Assembly (NCBI RefSeq): GCF_003985145.1
Contig: NZ_ML133521.1
Coordinates: 558,001 to 622,000 of the forward strand
Length of the DNA stretch: 64,000 nucleotides
Origin: Rhizobium anhuiense
GTDB lineage: Bacteria; Pseudomonadota; Alphaproteobacteria; Rhizobiales; Rhizobiaceae
Direction: 5' to 3'
Part shown: positions 34,683-43,965 of the stretch, piece after piece
Layout: the number at the start of each line of letters is the position of its first letter
Position numbering within the stretch: position 1 is the stretch's first letter
The notes under the pieces: model-generated
What the model was told of the DNA's origin: nothing
Seen by the model: only the letters and a program-made list of their open reading frames with translations
Database searches by the model: none
Position numbers and translations under genes: made by a program

Positions 34683-35295
34683 TCGCAAAAGAGGCCGGCC
34701 GACAGTCATTATCATCGATGACGACCAAAGTGTCCGCGAAGCATTGAGAGGATTGTTCGAGTCTGTCGGACTTGTGGCTGAAACCCATTGCTCTGTGGCC
34801 GAGTTTCTTGCTGTGGATGATCCTGATCGTGCAGGCTGCATTGTACTGGATATCCGCTTGCCAGGTCAGAGCGGCCTGGAGTTCCAAGAGGCGCTCGCAA
34901 GAGGCGGGCGCCCAAGGTCTGTGGTGCTGATCAGCGCTCATGTGGACGTCGCGATGGCTGTCCGCGCCATGAAGGCCGGAGCTATCGATGTGCTTACCAA
35001 GCCAGTGCGGGAGCAGGACCTGCTCGAAGCGGTGAACCGCGCCTTGGCAAGCGATAGCGCTCGCCGGGAAGAGGCAAGCCAAACGGCTGCATTGCGCCAA
35101 AGGTATTCCAAACTTACCGACCGTGAGCGGCAGATTATGACACTGGTTGTCGCCGGGAAGCTGAACAAACAAATTGCGGCTGAAGTTCAGCTCGCTGAGG
35201 CCACCGTGAAGCTTCACCGCGGTCACATGATGCGAAAAATGCATGCATCGTCAGTTGCAGATCTGGTCAGGATCGCGGGCATTCTGGAGGTGTGA
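34672..35295 (+). CDS. FixJ/NarL-type two-component response regulator
   Basis: 207 residues. The receiver (about 10-125) has the acidic pair IIDDDQ, phospho-acceptor D60 in CIVLDIRLPGQSG and Lys in VLTKPVRE. The LuxR-type DNA-binding helix-turn-helix lies at about 145-200 (LTDRERQIMTLVVAGKLNKQIAAEVQLAEATVKLHRGHMMRKM). Overlap with the kinase gene makes it the cognate partner. This is the same class as FixJ and NodW in rhizobia. Target promoters cannot be read from the sequence. Confidence 0.92.
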   Translation: MIDDRKRGRPTVIIIDDDQSVREALRGLFESVGLVAETHCSVAEFLAVDDPDRAGCIVLDIRLPGQSGLEFQEALARGGRPRSVVLISAHVDVAMAVRAMKAGAIDVLTKPVREQDLLEAVNRALASDSARREEASQTAALRQRYSKLTDRERQIMTLVVAGKLNKQIAAEVQLAEATVKLHRGHMMRKMHASSVADLVRIAGILEV

Positions 35296-35380
35296 AAGCA
35301 GCTCTTGGAGGAGCGGGCTTCGATCCCTTTCAATCCGCTATCGACGTGGACCGATATCGTTCTTGCCCATTTCAAATCCC

Positions 35381-35420
35381 TTGAAATCTGGCATCGTTCT
35401 GCGTACTTTGATATCAAAGT
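35381..35420 (+). promoter_or_regulatory. Toxin-antitoxin promoter with 16-bp palindromic operator
   Basis: TTGAAA (35381-35386), 17 bases, TACTTT (35404-35409) form a sigma-70-like promoter. ACTTTGATATCAAAGT (35405-35420) is a perfect palindrome covering the -10 box. Binding by the antitoxin-toxin complex there would repress the pair, as in FitAB and VapBC systems. Confidence 0.65.
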
Positions 35421-35445
35421 CATCGTTCGTACGGAGGTGATATCA

Positions 35446-35700
35446 GTGCCGGCGGTCACCATTCGAAATCTTTCTGACGAAACACATCGTGCTCTGCGGG
35501 TGCGAGCGGCACATCATGGCCGCAGCACCGAGGCCGAGATCCGTGACATTATCGAAGCCGCTGTCCGTCCCTCTGAACGCGTGAAGCTAGGTTCCTTACT
35601 GGCAGCTATTGGCCGTGAAGCTGAGCTTTCCAATCTGGATGTCGAAGCGCTTCAGAATAATCGCGATGACACTCCTGCTGTACCGATGCCCTTCGAATGA
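35446..35700 (+). CDS. FitA/VapB-like antitoxin (ribbon-helix-helix)
   Basis: 84 residues from GTG 35446 with GGAGGTGA upstream; the frame is open back to 35305 but that part lies upstream of the promoter. The N-terminus VPAVTIRNLSDETHRALRVR followed by AHHGRSTEAEIRDIIEAAV is a typical Arc/FitA ribbon-helix-helix DNA-binding domain (strand about residues 2-6, then two helices). The C-terminal acidic tail (LQNNRDDTPAVPMPFE) should wrap the toxin active site. It overlaps the toxin start by ATGA, keeping the two in fixed ratio. Confidence 0.88.
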   Translation: MPAVTIRNLSDETHRALRVRAAHHGRSTEAEIRDIIEAAVRPSERVKLGSLLAAIGREAELSNLDVEALQNNRDDTPAVPMPFE

Positions 35701-36116
35701 TCTTGTTGGACACCAACGTCTTATCCGAACCGTGGAAACCGGCTCCCGATGAGCGAGTGGTCGCCTGGCTAGATGCCCAAGCCATCGAGACGCTGTTTCT
35801 TTCCGTAATGACGATTGCTGAACTTCGCTTCGGGATTGCGGCCATGCCGCTAGGGAAGCGACAAACCATCCTTCACGATCGACTTGAGGGCGAAGTGTTG
35901 CCGCATTTTTCCGAGCGCATCCTGTCCTTCAATCTGGCGAGTTCGCAGTTCTACTCGGAACTGATGGTGCGCGCGCGAGTCTCTGGGAGGACTATCGGCA
36001 CGTCTGATGGCTACATTGCAGCTACAGCAGCAGCGAACGGCCTCGCGGTCGCAACTCGCGATACAAGCCCGTTCGAGGCTGCCGGGTTGAAAGTGATTAA
36101 TCCCTGGGCCCGATAA
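35697..36116 (+). CDS. FitB/VapC-like PIN-domain toxin
   Basis: 139 residues. The PIN ribonuclease fold with all four metal-binding acids: D5 in MILLDTNVLSE, E42 in TIAELRFG, D104 in IGTSDGYIAATA and D122 in ATRDTSPF. The LDTNVLSE opening is the VapC/FitB hallmark. Such toxins cut tRNA or rRNA, or slow growth inside host cells (FitB of Neisseria). The intact active site and tight overlap with the antitoxin predict a working module. It is isolated from mobile elements, as far as I can see. Confidence 0.9.
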   Translation: MILLDTNVLSEPWKPAPDERVVAWLDAQAIETLFLSVMTIAELRFGIAAMPLGKRQTILHDRLEGEVLPHFSERILSFNLASSQFYSELMVRARVSGRTIGTSDGYIAATAAANGLAVATRDTSPFEAAGLKVINPWAR

Positions 36117-36200
36117 CGATAGTCTGAATCCACCTATGGTTGGTTCACTTCGCTTCAAGTGCTTCCGGTTCGACGAATCTTCCAAGAGGGCTGGTCTGGA

Positions 36201-37112
36201 TCAGGCGTTACGCCGCCAATTGCCAGGCGTGGTGCCGACCATAGCTGCAAAGACGCGCGTGAAATGGCTTTGGTCCGCGAAGCCGCAGGCGATGGCCACT
36301 TCGGCGAGTGGAGTGTCCAAGTTCCGCAGGAGGTTGCGGGCCCGGTCTATTCGCTCCCGTAGGACCCATTGATAGGGCGTCATGCCAGTCGTCTCGCGAA
36401 AGGCACGAATGAAATAGCCGCGCGACAGGTTGCAGACCTGGGCAACCTCTGAAATCGACACGTTGCCGTCGAGGTTTTCGAGAAACAGGCTTTTTGCCAG
36501 ATCCTCATGCGCACGCGAAAGGCTACCCGTCCTGTTGCAGGCTTTCGCGGGCCGGCCTCCGTAGCGCTGAACGAGGTAGGTGCCGATGGCAGTCGCCATC
36601 TGGTCGACGAACAGCGCGTTCGCCTCGTCTGGCTTTTCCAGTGCCGGGATCAGCGCCCGAGCGAGATTGGCAAGTACGATATCTTTTGATGCAGTTTCAG
36701 CTGATAGCGACGTCACGCCGGGCATTTCAGCATCATCGGCGATTTTGGCGAGGGACGCCGGCGAAATTTCAAACAACACGAAATCGAAAGGACCGCGGAG
36801 ATCCGCCTTGTAGGCGTTCGAGAGATCGCGAATATAGATCGAGTTGTCGGCAAATTCGTGGAAAGTCGCATGATGTTCGTGGAAGATGCGCCGCGTGTGG
36901 CCACCGAGCGAGGAAACCCCGACCACGAAACCTCGGTCGCTCGCCGGCGTCATGACCTGATCGAGTTTCGTGTTGTCTGTCGCCTTCCGAAAGATATCGA
37001 TGTCTGAACCAGGTAGGCTTTGGTTGACCGACAACTGCTTCAACGAGCACCCGAACCCGTCAGTCGAGTTTCCAGTGGAAGATGGGTGGCGGAGGGGGAG
37101 AACTTGGACCAC
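36201..37112 (-). CDS. AraC family transcriptional regulator
   Basis: 303 residues from GTG 37112 (start uncertain; a later start near residue 30 or at ATG for MTPASDRG is possible). The C-terminal 100 residues have both helix-turn-helices: SISEVAQVCNLSRGYFIRAFRETTGMTPYQWVLRERIDRARNLL and PLAEVAIACGFADQSHFTRVFAAMVGTTPGNWRR. The N-terminal domain looks like the AraC-binding-like type seen in NphR/FeaR relatives (FDFVLFEISPASL). It is divergent from the next AraC gene, 200 bases away, and has a shared likely ancestry with it (both have MPG/MPD and GxALxPxxxxP segments). The target is unknown. Confidence 0.9.
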   Translation of the reverse strand: MVQVLPLRHPSSTGNSTDGFGCSLKQLSVNQSLPGSDIDIFRKATDNTKLDQVMTPASDRGFVVGVSSLGGHTRRIFHEHHATFHEFADNSIYIRDLSNAYKADLRGPFDFVLFEISPASLAKIADDAEMPGVTSLSAETASKDIVLANLARALIPALEKPDEANALFVDQMATAIGTYLVQRYGGRPAKACNRTGSLSRAHEDLAKSLFLENLDGNVSISEVAQVCNLSRGYFIRAFRETTGMTPYQWVLRERIDRARNLLRNLDTPLAEVAIACGFADQSHFTRVFAAMVGTTPGNWRRNA

Positions 37113-37311
37113 GACGCACTTCTTTCATTTTTTAAACACGCGAACACCGGACCTGCCAGCCTTGGCAGCTTTCTAAACCATGTCTACCTCATAATAATTT
37201 GCAAAATCTGCCCCGCGAGGATCCTTTTATTCAAGATGGACAGTCGAGACCCGTGTAGGAAAATATCAAGCGCGGCATCTCGTCGGTAGGGCTATATAGT
37301 CCCCAGTCAGG

Positions 37312-38232
37312 ATGATCGAGACACATATGAGTGAAGCGTTGACGGTCAGTGAGAAAATTGCGGCGTGTTTTGGGATCAATGCCGCAAGGGCGCTGGCGAT
37401 CAGGCCTCTTTACGAAGAAACGCTTACTGTCGTCCATCTCGAGCACTCCTATGACAACAGCGAACATACAGTCTTACTGCCGGCCGATGATGCTTTTCTG
37501 GTCGTGCTCTATCTCGTCGACGTCGATCATTGTGACATCCTGCCGGACGGGGCACGGACGCCTCTGAAGACCTATTCCAGAGGTTCCATGTGTCTCATCA
37601 GTCTGAGGAATGGCGCGGCAATTTCGGTTCGTGGCCGCTTCGAAGCGCTCGCATTTCATATCCCAAGCGCGCTGTTCATCGAGCTCGCCGAGGAAGCCGG
37701 CGAGCCGCGTATCGATGACCTTACAACCTGCCGCGGGATTGACGATCAGGTGGTCCGCAACATAGGCGGTGCGCTGATGCCGATGTTCGACATGCCGGAC
37801 GAGGTCAGGGACACACTGCTTCCTCATATAGGATTAGCGCTAAGCGCCCATCTTGCGCATCGTTACGGACGGTCTCCCATCCAGCACCTTTCAGGCACCG
37901 GTCAACTGTCTCCGCTTCAGGAAAAGCGTATCAAGGCGTACATCGCCGCGAACCTGTCGGGCGGCACGCCGGTGGATAAGATCGCCGAAGCGTGCGGGTT
38001 TTCAGTCGATGCGCTCTGTTCCGGATTTTTGCGCACGACCGGGCAGTCCGTTTCGGAATGGATTGCGTCATATCGAATGAGCAGAGCCCAGTCGCGGCTG
38101 AGCAGAACCGGTGAAACGATTGCCCAGATCGCTGAAGAGTGCGGGTTTCCGAATGAAGATGAATTCGTCGCAAGCTTCACGAAGGCCGAGGGAGTGCCTC
38201 CCGCAGCGTGGCGCTTGCGCAACCGGCACTGA
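37312..38232 (+). CDS. AraC family transcriptional regulator
   Basis: 306 residues from ATG 37312; ATG 37327 is an alternative. The C-terminal DNA-binding region is LSGGTPVDKIAEACGFSVDALCSGFLRTTGQSVSEWIASYRMSRAQSRL and TIAQIAEECGFPNEDEFVASFTKAEGVPPAAWR. The first helix-turn-helix is weaker than usual (SVDALCSGF instead of S-x-x-xF-x-R-x-F). The N-terminal effector domain resembles that of the neighbour. Two divergent AraC genes of similar type often regulate one another; the chloroperoxidase-like gene ends convergent with this gene. Confidence 0.88.
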   Translation: MIETHMSEALTVSEKIAACFGINAARALAIRPLYEETLTVVHLEHSYDNSEHTVLLPADDAFLVVLYLVDVDHCDILPDGARTPLKTYSRGSMCLISLRNGAAISVRGRFEALAFHIPSALFIELAEEAGEPRIDDLTTCRGIDDQVVRNIGGALMPMFDMPDEVRDTLLPHIGLALSAHLAHRYGRSPIQHLSGTGQLSPLQEKRIKAYIAANLSGGTPVDKIAEACGFSVDALCSGFLRTTGQSVSEWIASYRMSRAQSRLSRTGETIAQIAEECGFPNEDEFVASFTKAEGVPPAAWRLRNRH

Positions 38233-38362
38233 CAAAAAGCCATCGAGCAGCACTGCGCTTGAGCGAAGAATCAGAAAAGGAAACGCACGGTGACCCACTA
38301 TAGGCCGAGCTTCTGCAGCCGGATCCGGGTGCGGCGAAAATGGCCCCACCCGGACGGTCCGA

Positions 38363-39343
38363 TTAAGCCTGGATAAATGCCAGGAGGTCGGCGTTCAGGA
38401 CGTCGGCATGCGTTGTCAGCATGCCATGCGGATAACCCTGATAGACCTTCAGGGTGCCGTTTTGCACGAGCTTGACGGATAGCTTGCCGGCGTTGTCGAT
38501 CGGCACGACCTGGTCGTCGTCGCCGTGCATGACGAGGGTCGGAACAGTGATTGCCTTCAGGTCGTCGGTCTGGTCGGTCTCGGAGAAGGCCTTGATCCCA
38601 TCGTAATGGGCCTTGGCGCTGCCCATCATGCCCTGTCGCCACCAATTCTGAATGACCCCGGGATAAACCTTGGCGTCGGGACGGTTGAAGCCGTAGAACG
38701 GACCGGTGGGGAAATCGACGAACAGCTGTGCGCGGTTCTCGGCTACCCCCTTGCGAATGCCGTCGAAGACCTCCATCGGAAGGCCGCCCGGATTTGTCTC
38801 GGTCTTGAGCATCAAGGGCGGAACGGCTGAAACCAGGACGGCCTTGGCGACGCGGCCGGCCGGCTGGCCGTATTTTGCCACATAGCGAGCAACTTCGCCG
38901 CCGCCGGTTGAATGGCCGATATGAACGGCGTTCTTCAGGTCAAGCGCTTCAACCACGGCGAATGCGTCGGCAGCGTAGTGATCCATGTCGTGACCGTCGG
39001 AAACCTGTGCAGAACGACCGTGGCCTCGGCGGTCATGGGCGACGACGCGGTAACCCTTTGCCAGGAAGAATAGCATCTGTGCATCCCAATCGTCCGACGA
39101 GAGCGGCCAGCCATGGTGGAAGACGATCGGCTGGGCATCCTTCGCACCCCAATCCTTGTAGAAGATTTCGACGCCGTCCTTGGTGGTGATGTAGCCCATT
39201 CTATTGTCTCCTTCGACTGGGGTGGGGGTGGAAGAAATGTTGGCGGCAAACCCGAAAGATGTGGGAAGTGCCATGGTAGCTGCGGCGGCAGCTCCGGACA
39301 GCAAGGCGCTGCGGCGGGTGATGGAGGGGAAGTTCTCGGTCAT
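38363..39343 (-). CDS. Exported (Tat) alpha/beta hydrolase, non-haem chloroperoxidase-like
   Basis: 326 residues. A twin-arginine signal ([21 protein letters not shown]10-R11) directs folded export. The mature part has [11 protein letters not shown] (oxyanion hole), [11 protein letters not shown], nucleophile Ser in [19 protein letters not shown], Asp in [12 protein letters not shown] and His in GYPHGML. This is the esterase/perhydrolase family annotated as non-haem chloroperoxidase; peroxidase activity is a side reaction, so the real substrate is probably an ester or lactone. It is the last gene of the minus-strand cluster 38363-45683. Confidence 0.9.
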   Translation of the reverse strand: MTENFPSITRRSALLSGAAAAATMALPTSFGFAANISSTPTPVEGDNRMGYITTKDGVEIFYKDWGAKDAQPIVFHHGWPLSSDDWDAQMLFFLAKGYRVVAHDRRGHGRSAQVSDGHDMDHYAADAFAVVEALDLKNAVHIGHSTGGGEVARYVAKYGQPAGRVAKAVLVSAVPPLMLKTETNPGGLPMEVFDGIRKGVAENRAQLFVDFPTGPFYGFNRPDAKVYPGVIQNWWRQGMMGSAKAHYDGIKAFSETDQTDDLKAITVPTLVMHGDDDQVVPIDNAGKLSVKLVQNGTLKVYQGYPHGMLTTHADVLNADLLAFIQA

Positions 39344-39410
39344 TTCGCGTACCGTTGTCCTTTCAAGGCAATGATTTGCGGGCAGCGGTGGATGCCGGTC
39401 TGCCGCGTTG

Positions 39411-41009
39411 TTAGGCGGCTCTCGGCCGGTTGATTGTCAGGAAATGCCGCACGACCGGCTTGTCCGTCCCTGAGTGATAGGCGAGGAGGTGGGCTTGCAG
39501 GTCGGCATCGGCATTGGAAACCCTCTTGTGCTGGCGAAGATGCTCGGCCCAGGATTCGACCATGAACCATTCGACAATCTTTTGCGGATCGGCGGAGTCC
39601 TCCGTCACCCCCCATCCGTAGGCGCCGTCCCGCCGCCGCTCGTGAGACATCTCATCCAGCGCATGCAGGAAGGCTGCGCGATGATGTTTTTCGACAAGGT
39701 ATTCTATCAGGATCAGAACAGGTCCACGGTCATGGGCCACAGGCTCGGCGACCAAGGGTTCTGGCCAGTGATTGGAGGGCACCATATCCGCGTCGCCGGC
39801 CGGCAGCTTCAAGCGATGCATGACGAAGCCCGCAACGATCAGTCCCACCGCGCCAATCAGCAGCGCTCCCGGCACCCCGGCAGCTTCACCAACGGCACCC
39901 CAGCCAAGGCTACCTGCCGTCATCGCGCCATTGAAGACGGTGAGATAGACCGCCAGGCCGCGACCGCGGACCCAGTTCGGAAGCACGGCCTGCGCTGCGC
40001 CGTTCAGGGTGGTCAGGGCAGTGATCCACGCGCCCCCGAGAAAGAGCAGGACGATGATGGCAACCGATTTTGGCGGTGAGAGCGACAAAGCGGCCATGAC
40101 GAGTGCCGTGATAACAGCGGCACCGAGAAGCAGGCCATCGGCATTGAAGCGTTCGCGCAGTTTAGGCATGATCAATGCGCCGCCGATCGCGCCAGCGCCG
40201 ACAGCGCCAAGCAGGATGCCGTAGAAGCCTGCGTCACCACCGAGCAATTGTCGGGCGACGAGCGGCAGGAGTGCCCAGATGGCACTGGCAAAGGCAAAGA
40301 AGATCGCCGCGCGCAAAAGGACGACATGCAAGGGTCTGCTGGCGCGGGTATAGCGCAGGCCCGCACGGAACGCGCCGAAGAAGCCTTCAGCCAGCGCATC
40401 ATTGGCGTTCTTTGCCCGCGGCCACCAGACGAGCGCCGCGATGACGACGAGATAGCTCGCAACGTCCGCGCCATAAGTGACGCCGGCGCCGAAGGTGGCA
40501 AGGAGCAGGCCGCCGGCAGCGGGCCCAATCGACCGGGCGATATTGATGCCGAGCGAATTGAGCGCGACGGCGCTCTTGACGTCCTCTCTCTTCACCAGTT
40601 CCGGCACGATAGCTTGCCAGGTCGGTCCCATTAACGCGGCGCCGATACCACCAAGGAAGGTCAGGCCGATCAGCGCACTGACTGAAAGCATGCCGGTATT
40701 TGCCAGGATCATGAGGCTTACGCTGACCGACGCGAGCAGGATTTGCACGGCAATCAGGAACCTGCGGCGATCGAGAATATCGGTGAGCACACCCGCAGGT
40801 ATTGCCAGAAGGAAGATCGGCAGGGTTCCGGCCGCCTGCACCAGCGCGACGGCGGCCGGCGAGGCCGACAGGTCGGTCATCAGCCAGGAACTGGCGACAT
40901 CACGCATGAAGCTGCCGGTATTTCCGAGGACGGTTGCAGCCCAAAGAACTGCAAAGACTGGCTGCGCAAGGGGAGCAAAGCTGCCCCCGGAGGATTTGAG
41001 AGTGCTCAT
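39411..41009 (-). CDS. MFS exporter (EntS-like) with C-terminal antibiotic-monooxygenase-like domain
   Basis: 532 residues from ATG 41009; the longer frame to 41525 is noise. Residues 1-410 or so are a twelve-helix MFS_3-type exporter ([57 protein letters not shown]). The last 100 residues are soluble: [55 protein letters not shown]. They resemble the ABM dimeric beta-barrel fold. This fusion occurs in a subset of the family; its role is unclear. It overlaps the DoxX gene by ATGA, so the two are translated together. Confidence 0.85.
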   Translation of the reverse strand: MSTLKSSGGSFAPLAQPVFAVLWAATVLGNTGSFMRDVASSWLMTDLSASPAAVALVQAAGTLPIFLLAIPAGVLTDILDRRRFLIAVQILLASVSVSLMILANTGMLSVSALIGLTFLGGIGAALMGPTWQAIVPELVKREDVKSAVALNSLGINIARSIGPAAGGLLLATFGAGVTYGADVASYLVVIAALVWWPRAKNANDALAEGFFGAFRAGLRYTRASRPLHVVLLRAAIFFAFASAIWALLPLVARQLLGGDAGFYGILLGAVGAGAIGGALIMPKLRERFNADGLLLGAAVITALVMAALSLSPPKSVAIIVLLFLGGAWITALTTLNGAAQAVLPNWVRGRGLAVYLTVFNGAMTAGSLGWGAVGEAAGVPGALLIGAVGLIVAGFVMHRLKLPAGDADMVPSNHWPEPLVAEPVAHDRGPVLILIEYLVEKHHRAAFLHALDEMSHERRRDGAYGWGVTEDSADPQKIVEWFMVESWAEHLRQHKRVSNADADLQAHLLAYHSGTDKPVVRHFLTINRPRAA

Positions 41010-41449
41010 TTGCAAGCTCCCTTGGTCAGATCGTTTGCGGCGACAATGATGAAGGCGCCAGCCAGCCCCAGATGTTCGAAGAAGGCGTTGGTTGCCATGA
41101 TGCGATCCATTCCCGGGGGCATTTCCCAGAACCGGAGGGCGATAAGGGTGGCAAAGAGCGTGAAGCCGGCGAGCGCCAGCGCTGCCAGCCAACGCAGGAA
41201 ACCGGACAGGATCATCGCGGAGGCCGTGAGTTCGAACACGATCACGGCGACCGCGAAGAAGGCAGCCGGATGAAGGCCGAAATGCTCCATCTCGCCGATT
41301 GCACTCTGGAAGTCGAAGAGCTTGGTCAGCGGCCCCTGGATATAGGCCGCGCACAGGGCAAGCAGCGCAAAGGTTCGGGTGACGGGTGCGGCAACGATCC
41401 CGGCAATACGCGGGCGCCAGCTTTTGGTGGAGAGAATGTCGTTCGTCAT
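41006..41449 (-). CDS. DoxX-like membrane protein
   Basis: 147 residues from ATG 41449. Four hydrophobic helices (about 22-40, 55-80, 85-105, 115-135) in the DoxX/DoxD-type arrangement; the Gly-Pro YIQGPLTKLFDFQSAIGEMEHFGLHP loop after helix 1 is family-like. DoxX proteins often sit with oxidative-stress or quinone-linked enzymes as membrane partners. Here it is coupled to the MFS gene by ATGA. Two dyads upstream (41496-41580) mark a probable separate promoter. Confidence 0.82.
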   Translation of the reverse strand: MTNDILSTKSWRPRIAGIVAAPVTRTFALLALCAAYIQGPLTKLFDFQSAIGEMEHFGLHPAAFFAVAVIVFELTASAMILSGFLRWLAALALAGFTLFATLIALRFWEMPPGMDRIMATNAFFEHLGLAGAFIIVAANDLTKGACK

Positions 41450-41495
41450 GTCGGTTCCTGCAATGTTGGCCGCTCCGGCCATGCGGCGGCGTTGT

Positions 41496-41580
41496 TTCCA
41501 TCTGATGGAACGATATTGGCCGCAAAGATTAGCGCCAACAATTGCATCAAAAATTGAGATTCTCTTGCGATATTCGCAAC
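41496..41580 (-). promoter_or_regulatory. Two dyad elements upstream of the DoxX-MFS pair
   Basis: TTCCATC-T-GATGGAA (41496-41510) and TTGCGA-TAT-TCGCAA (41566-41580) are perfect 7- and 6-bp dyads lying 47 and 117 bases ahead of the DoxX ATG. They are candidate regulator sites, perhaps for the cluster's LysR protein; the LysR intergenic region at 45684-45803 has no copy of either. Confidence 0.4.
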
Positions 41581-41587
41581 AGTCTGC

Positions 41588-41611
41588 GGGGCAGCGACCT
41601 GATGCTGCCCC
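41588..41611 (-). terminator. Hairpin after the amidohydrolase gene
   Basis: GGGGCAGC (41588-41595) pairs perfectly with GCTGCCCC (41604-41611) around 8 bases, about 20 bases beyond the amidohydrolase stop. No T-run follows on the minus strand. Confidence 0.4.
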
Positions 41612-41630
41612 ATGGAAGACATTGGAAAAA

Positions 41631-43613
41631 TCACACAGCCCAACAGGCACAACCAAGCGCGCCGAAGAAGCCCTTGAGATCGGCGATCGGCAGTTTCGAT
41701 GTCCAGGCACCGGCGTGGTCGTGACCGTGGACGTTGCAGGAAGTGGCGCAACCGCATGTCGAGATCGCAGTCCGGCGCAAGGAATTCATGCCGGCGCCTT
41801 GCGGTTCGCCCCATGCCGCATAGCCGCCGAATGTGCGAACGGGTGACCAGTCCGGCATGGCGGGCGGGACATCGTTCTCGTCCAGCCCCGAGAATTCGCC
41901 CGCAGCGTAGACGATCTTGCCGCCGACCATGGTCAACTGCGAGGTGAGGTACGAGATCTCGTCTTCCGCGCAGGAGAAGAAGTCCTTGTCCGGGACGACG
42001 ACGTCGGCGAACTGGCCGTTTTCGATCCGCCCCTTCTTGCCTTCCTCGTTGGAGAACCAGGTGACCTTCTCCGTCCACATGCGCAGTGCCGTCTCGCGAT
42101 CGAGGCAGTTGGCGCGCGGGTAAAGTTGCATCCCGCCAACCGTCTTTCCGGTCACCATCCAGGCAAGGGAAACCCATGGATTATAGGAGGCGACACGGGT
42201 CGCATCGGTCCCTGCCGAGACGTTGACACCCTTCTCGAGCATGCGCCTGATCGGTGGCGTGGCCTCTGCGACGCCATGGCCGTAGCGCTCCACGAAATAT
42301 TCGCCCTGATAGGCCATGCGGTGCTGGGTGGCGATGCCGCCGCCGAGCGCCGCGATGCGGTCGATCGAACGATCCGAGATCGTCTCGGCATGGTCGAAGA
42401 ACCAGTTGAGACCTTCGAGCGGAATGTCCTTGTTGACCTTCTCGAAAACGTCGAGCGAACGGGAGATGGTCTCGTCGTAGGTGGCGTGAAGCCGCCAAGG
42501 CCAGCGGTTTTCGGCCAACACCCGAACGACGTCCTCCAGTTCGCCCTCCATTTCCGGCGCCATTTCGGGCCGTGGCTGGCGGAAGTCCTCGAAGTCAGCC
42601 GCGGAGAAGACCAGCATTTCGCCAGCGCCGTTGTGGCGGAAGTAGTCATTGCCCTGCTTGTATTTGACCGACTGCGTCCAGTTGAGGAAATCCTGCTTCT
42701 CTTCCTTCGGCTTCTGCGTGAACAGGTTGTAGGCCAGACGCACCGTCAGTTGATCCTCACCCGAAAGCTTCTGGATCACCGCATAATCGTCCGGATAGTT
42801 CTGGAAACCGCCGCCGGCGTCGATCACGCCGGTAATGCCCAGCCGGTTGAGTTCGCGCATGAAATGGCGGGTGGAGTTGACCTGGTATTCGAACGGAAGC
42901 TTCGGCCCCTTCGACAAGGTCGAATAGAGAATGCCAGCATTCGGCTTGGCGAGCAGAAGGCCGGTCGGATTGCCGTTGGCATCGCGGGTGATCTCGCCGC
43001 CAGGAGGGTTCGGTGTATCTCTGCCATAGCCGACGGCGCGGAGCGCTGCGCCGTTCAGCAGCGCGCGGTCATAGAGATGGAGCAGGAAGACCGGGGTATC
43101 GGGCGCGATGGCGTTGATCTCGTCGATCGTCGGCAGGCGCTTCTCCGCAAACTGGTGTTCGGTAAAACCACCGACCACGCGAACCCATTGCGGAGCCGGC
43201 GTGATCGCCACCTGTCGCTTCAGCATGTCCATCGCATCGGCAAGCGACCGGACACCATCCCAGCGGAGTTCCATGTTGAAGTTGAGGCCGCCGCGCACGA
43301 CGTGGGTGTGGTTGTCGATCAGACCGGGCAGCATGCGCTTGCCTTTCAGGTCGATGATCTTCGTATCCGGTCCGGCGAGCGTCATCACCTCGCTGTCGGT
43401 TCCCACCTCCAGAAACACGCCGTCCTTGACGGCGACGGCGGTGGCGTTCGGATTTGCGCGATCAAGCGTCGTGATCAGTCCGTTGTGAAGAACGATATCG
43501 GCGTGCATGGAAGCAGCTCCCGTCTTGATGGGATCGGCGGCGTTCGCCGGTGAAAAAAGATTTGAAAAGGCAAAGCTCGACGCTGCGCCCAGGAATGTGC
43601 GGCGCGTGGTCAT
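41631..43613 (-). CDS. Exported (Tat) metal-dependent amidohydrolase, YtcJ-like
   Basis: 660 residues. A Tat signal, MTTRRTFLGAASSFAFSNLF, precedes a D-aminoacylase/YtcJ-like amidohydrolase. Metal ligands: LPGLIDNHTHV (HxH), later WRLHATYDETISRSLD (His), NWFFDHAETI (His), and SAGTDATRVASYNPW (Asp). The end, after the fold, is Cys/Gly/His-rich (STCGCATSCNVHGHDHAGAW), a possible extra metal site not usual in the family. It overlaps the XapX gene by TGATG. Substrates of this group are unknown amides or cyclic compounds; here its cluster suggests an aromatic or formamide compound. Confidence 0.88.
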   Translation of the reverse strand: MTTRRTFLGAASSFAFSNLFSPANAADPIKTGAASMHADIVLHNGLITTLDRANPNATAVAVKDGVFLEVGTDSEVMTLAGPDTKIIDLKGKRMLPGLIDNHTHVVRGGLNFNMELRWDGVRSLADAMDMLKRQVAITPAPQWVRVVGGFTEHQFAEKRLPTIDEINAIAPDTPVFLLHLYDRALLNGAALRAVGYGRDTPNPPGGEITRDANGNPTGLLLAKPNAGILYSTLSKGPKLPFEYQVNSTRHFMRELNRLGITGVIDAGGGFQNYPDDYAVIQKLSGEDQLTVRLAYNLFTQKPKEEKQDFLNWTQSVKYKQGNDYFRHNGAGEMLVFSAADFEDFRQPRPEMAPEMEGELEDVVRVLAENRWPWRLHATYDETISRSLDVFEKVNKDIPLEGLNWFFDHAETISDRSIDRIAALGGGIATQHRMAYQGEYFVERYGHGVAEATPPIRRMLEKGVNVSAGTDATRVASYNPWVSLAWMVTGKTVGGMQLYPRANCLDRETALRMWTEKVTWFSNEEGKKGRIENGQFADVVVPDKDFFSCAEDEISYLTSQLTMVGGKIVYAAGEFSGLDENDVPPAMPDWSPVRTFGGYAAWGEPQGAGMNSLRRTAISTCGCATSCNVHGHDHAGAWTSKLPIADLKGFFGALGCACWAV

Positions 43614-43894
43614 CAGCTTTTCCCCGACGTCGGATCTTCACGAGGCAGGGTCAGGTTTGTGCCGCCCTTCGGAAGGTGCCCGAACATGTGCGGCTTGACC
43701 TGGTGAAGCCAGGAGACGGCGGCGGGCTCGCGTGCCCAGATGCTTTTTGCCAAGGGCACCAGCTGCTCACCGACGAGGATGCCGAGCAGGCCGATGAGGG
43801 CGACAACGGGCGGGGCGGGCGAACGGACATTGAGCAGGCTGTATATTACGCCCACCAACAGGCCGGCACCGAGGGACAGCAGATAGATTTTCAT
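43613..43894 (-). CDS. XapX domain membrane protein
   Basis: 93 residues. The N-terminal 50 match the XapX domain: MKIYLLSLGAGLLVGVIYSL, then NVRSPAPPVVALIGLLGILVGEQ, two membrane helices with a PAPP turn between. The tail (HQVKPHMFGHLP) is soluble. XapX proteins are of unknown function and travel with xanthosine-type or amidohydrolase genes. The stop overlaps the amidohydrolase start, so the two are translated as a pair. Confidence 0.85.
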   Translation of the reverse strand: MKIYLLSLGAGLLVGVIYSLLNVRSPAPPVVALIGLLGILVGEQLVPLAKSIWAREPAAVSWLHQVKPHMFGHLPKGGTNLTLPREDPTSGKS

Positions 43895-43965
43895 CGCGGA
43901 TCACCTTCGCTTGGAGAGAAGCAGTTCACCCCGGCTGGCGACCGCCTGCCGGGGTGATGACGGTT

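Noticed and set aside
42126..43553. 475-codon plus-strand ORF
   Set aside because: It is entirely antisense to the amidohydrolase gene, has no domain and is rich in Arg, His and Asp as shadow frames of GC-rich genes are.
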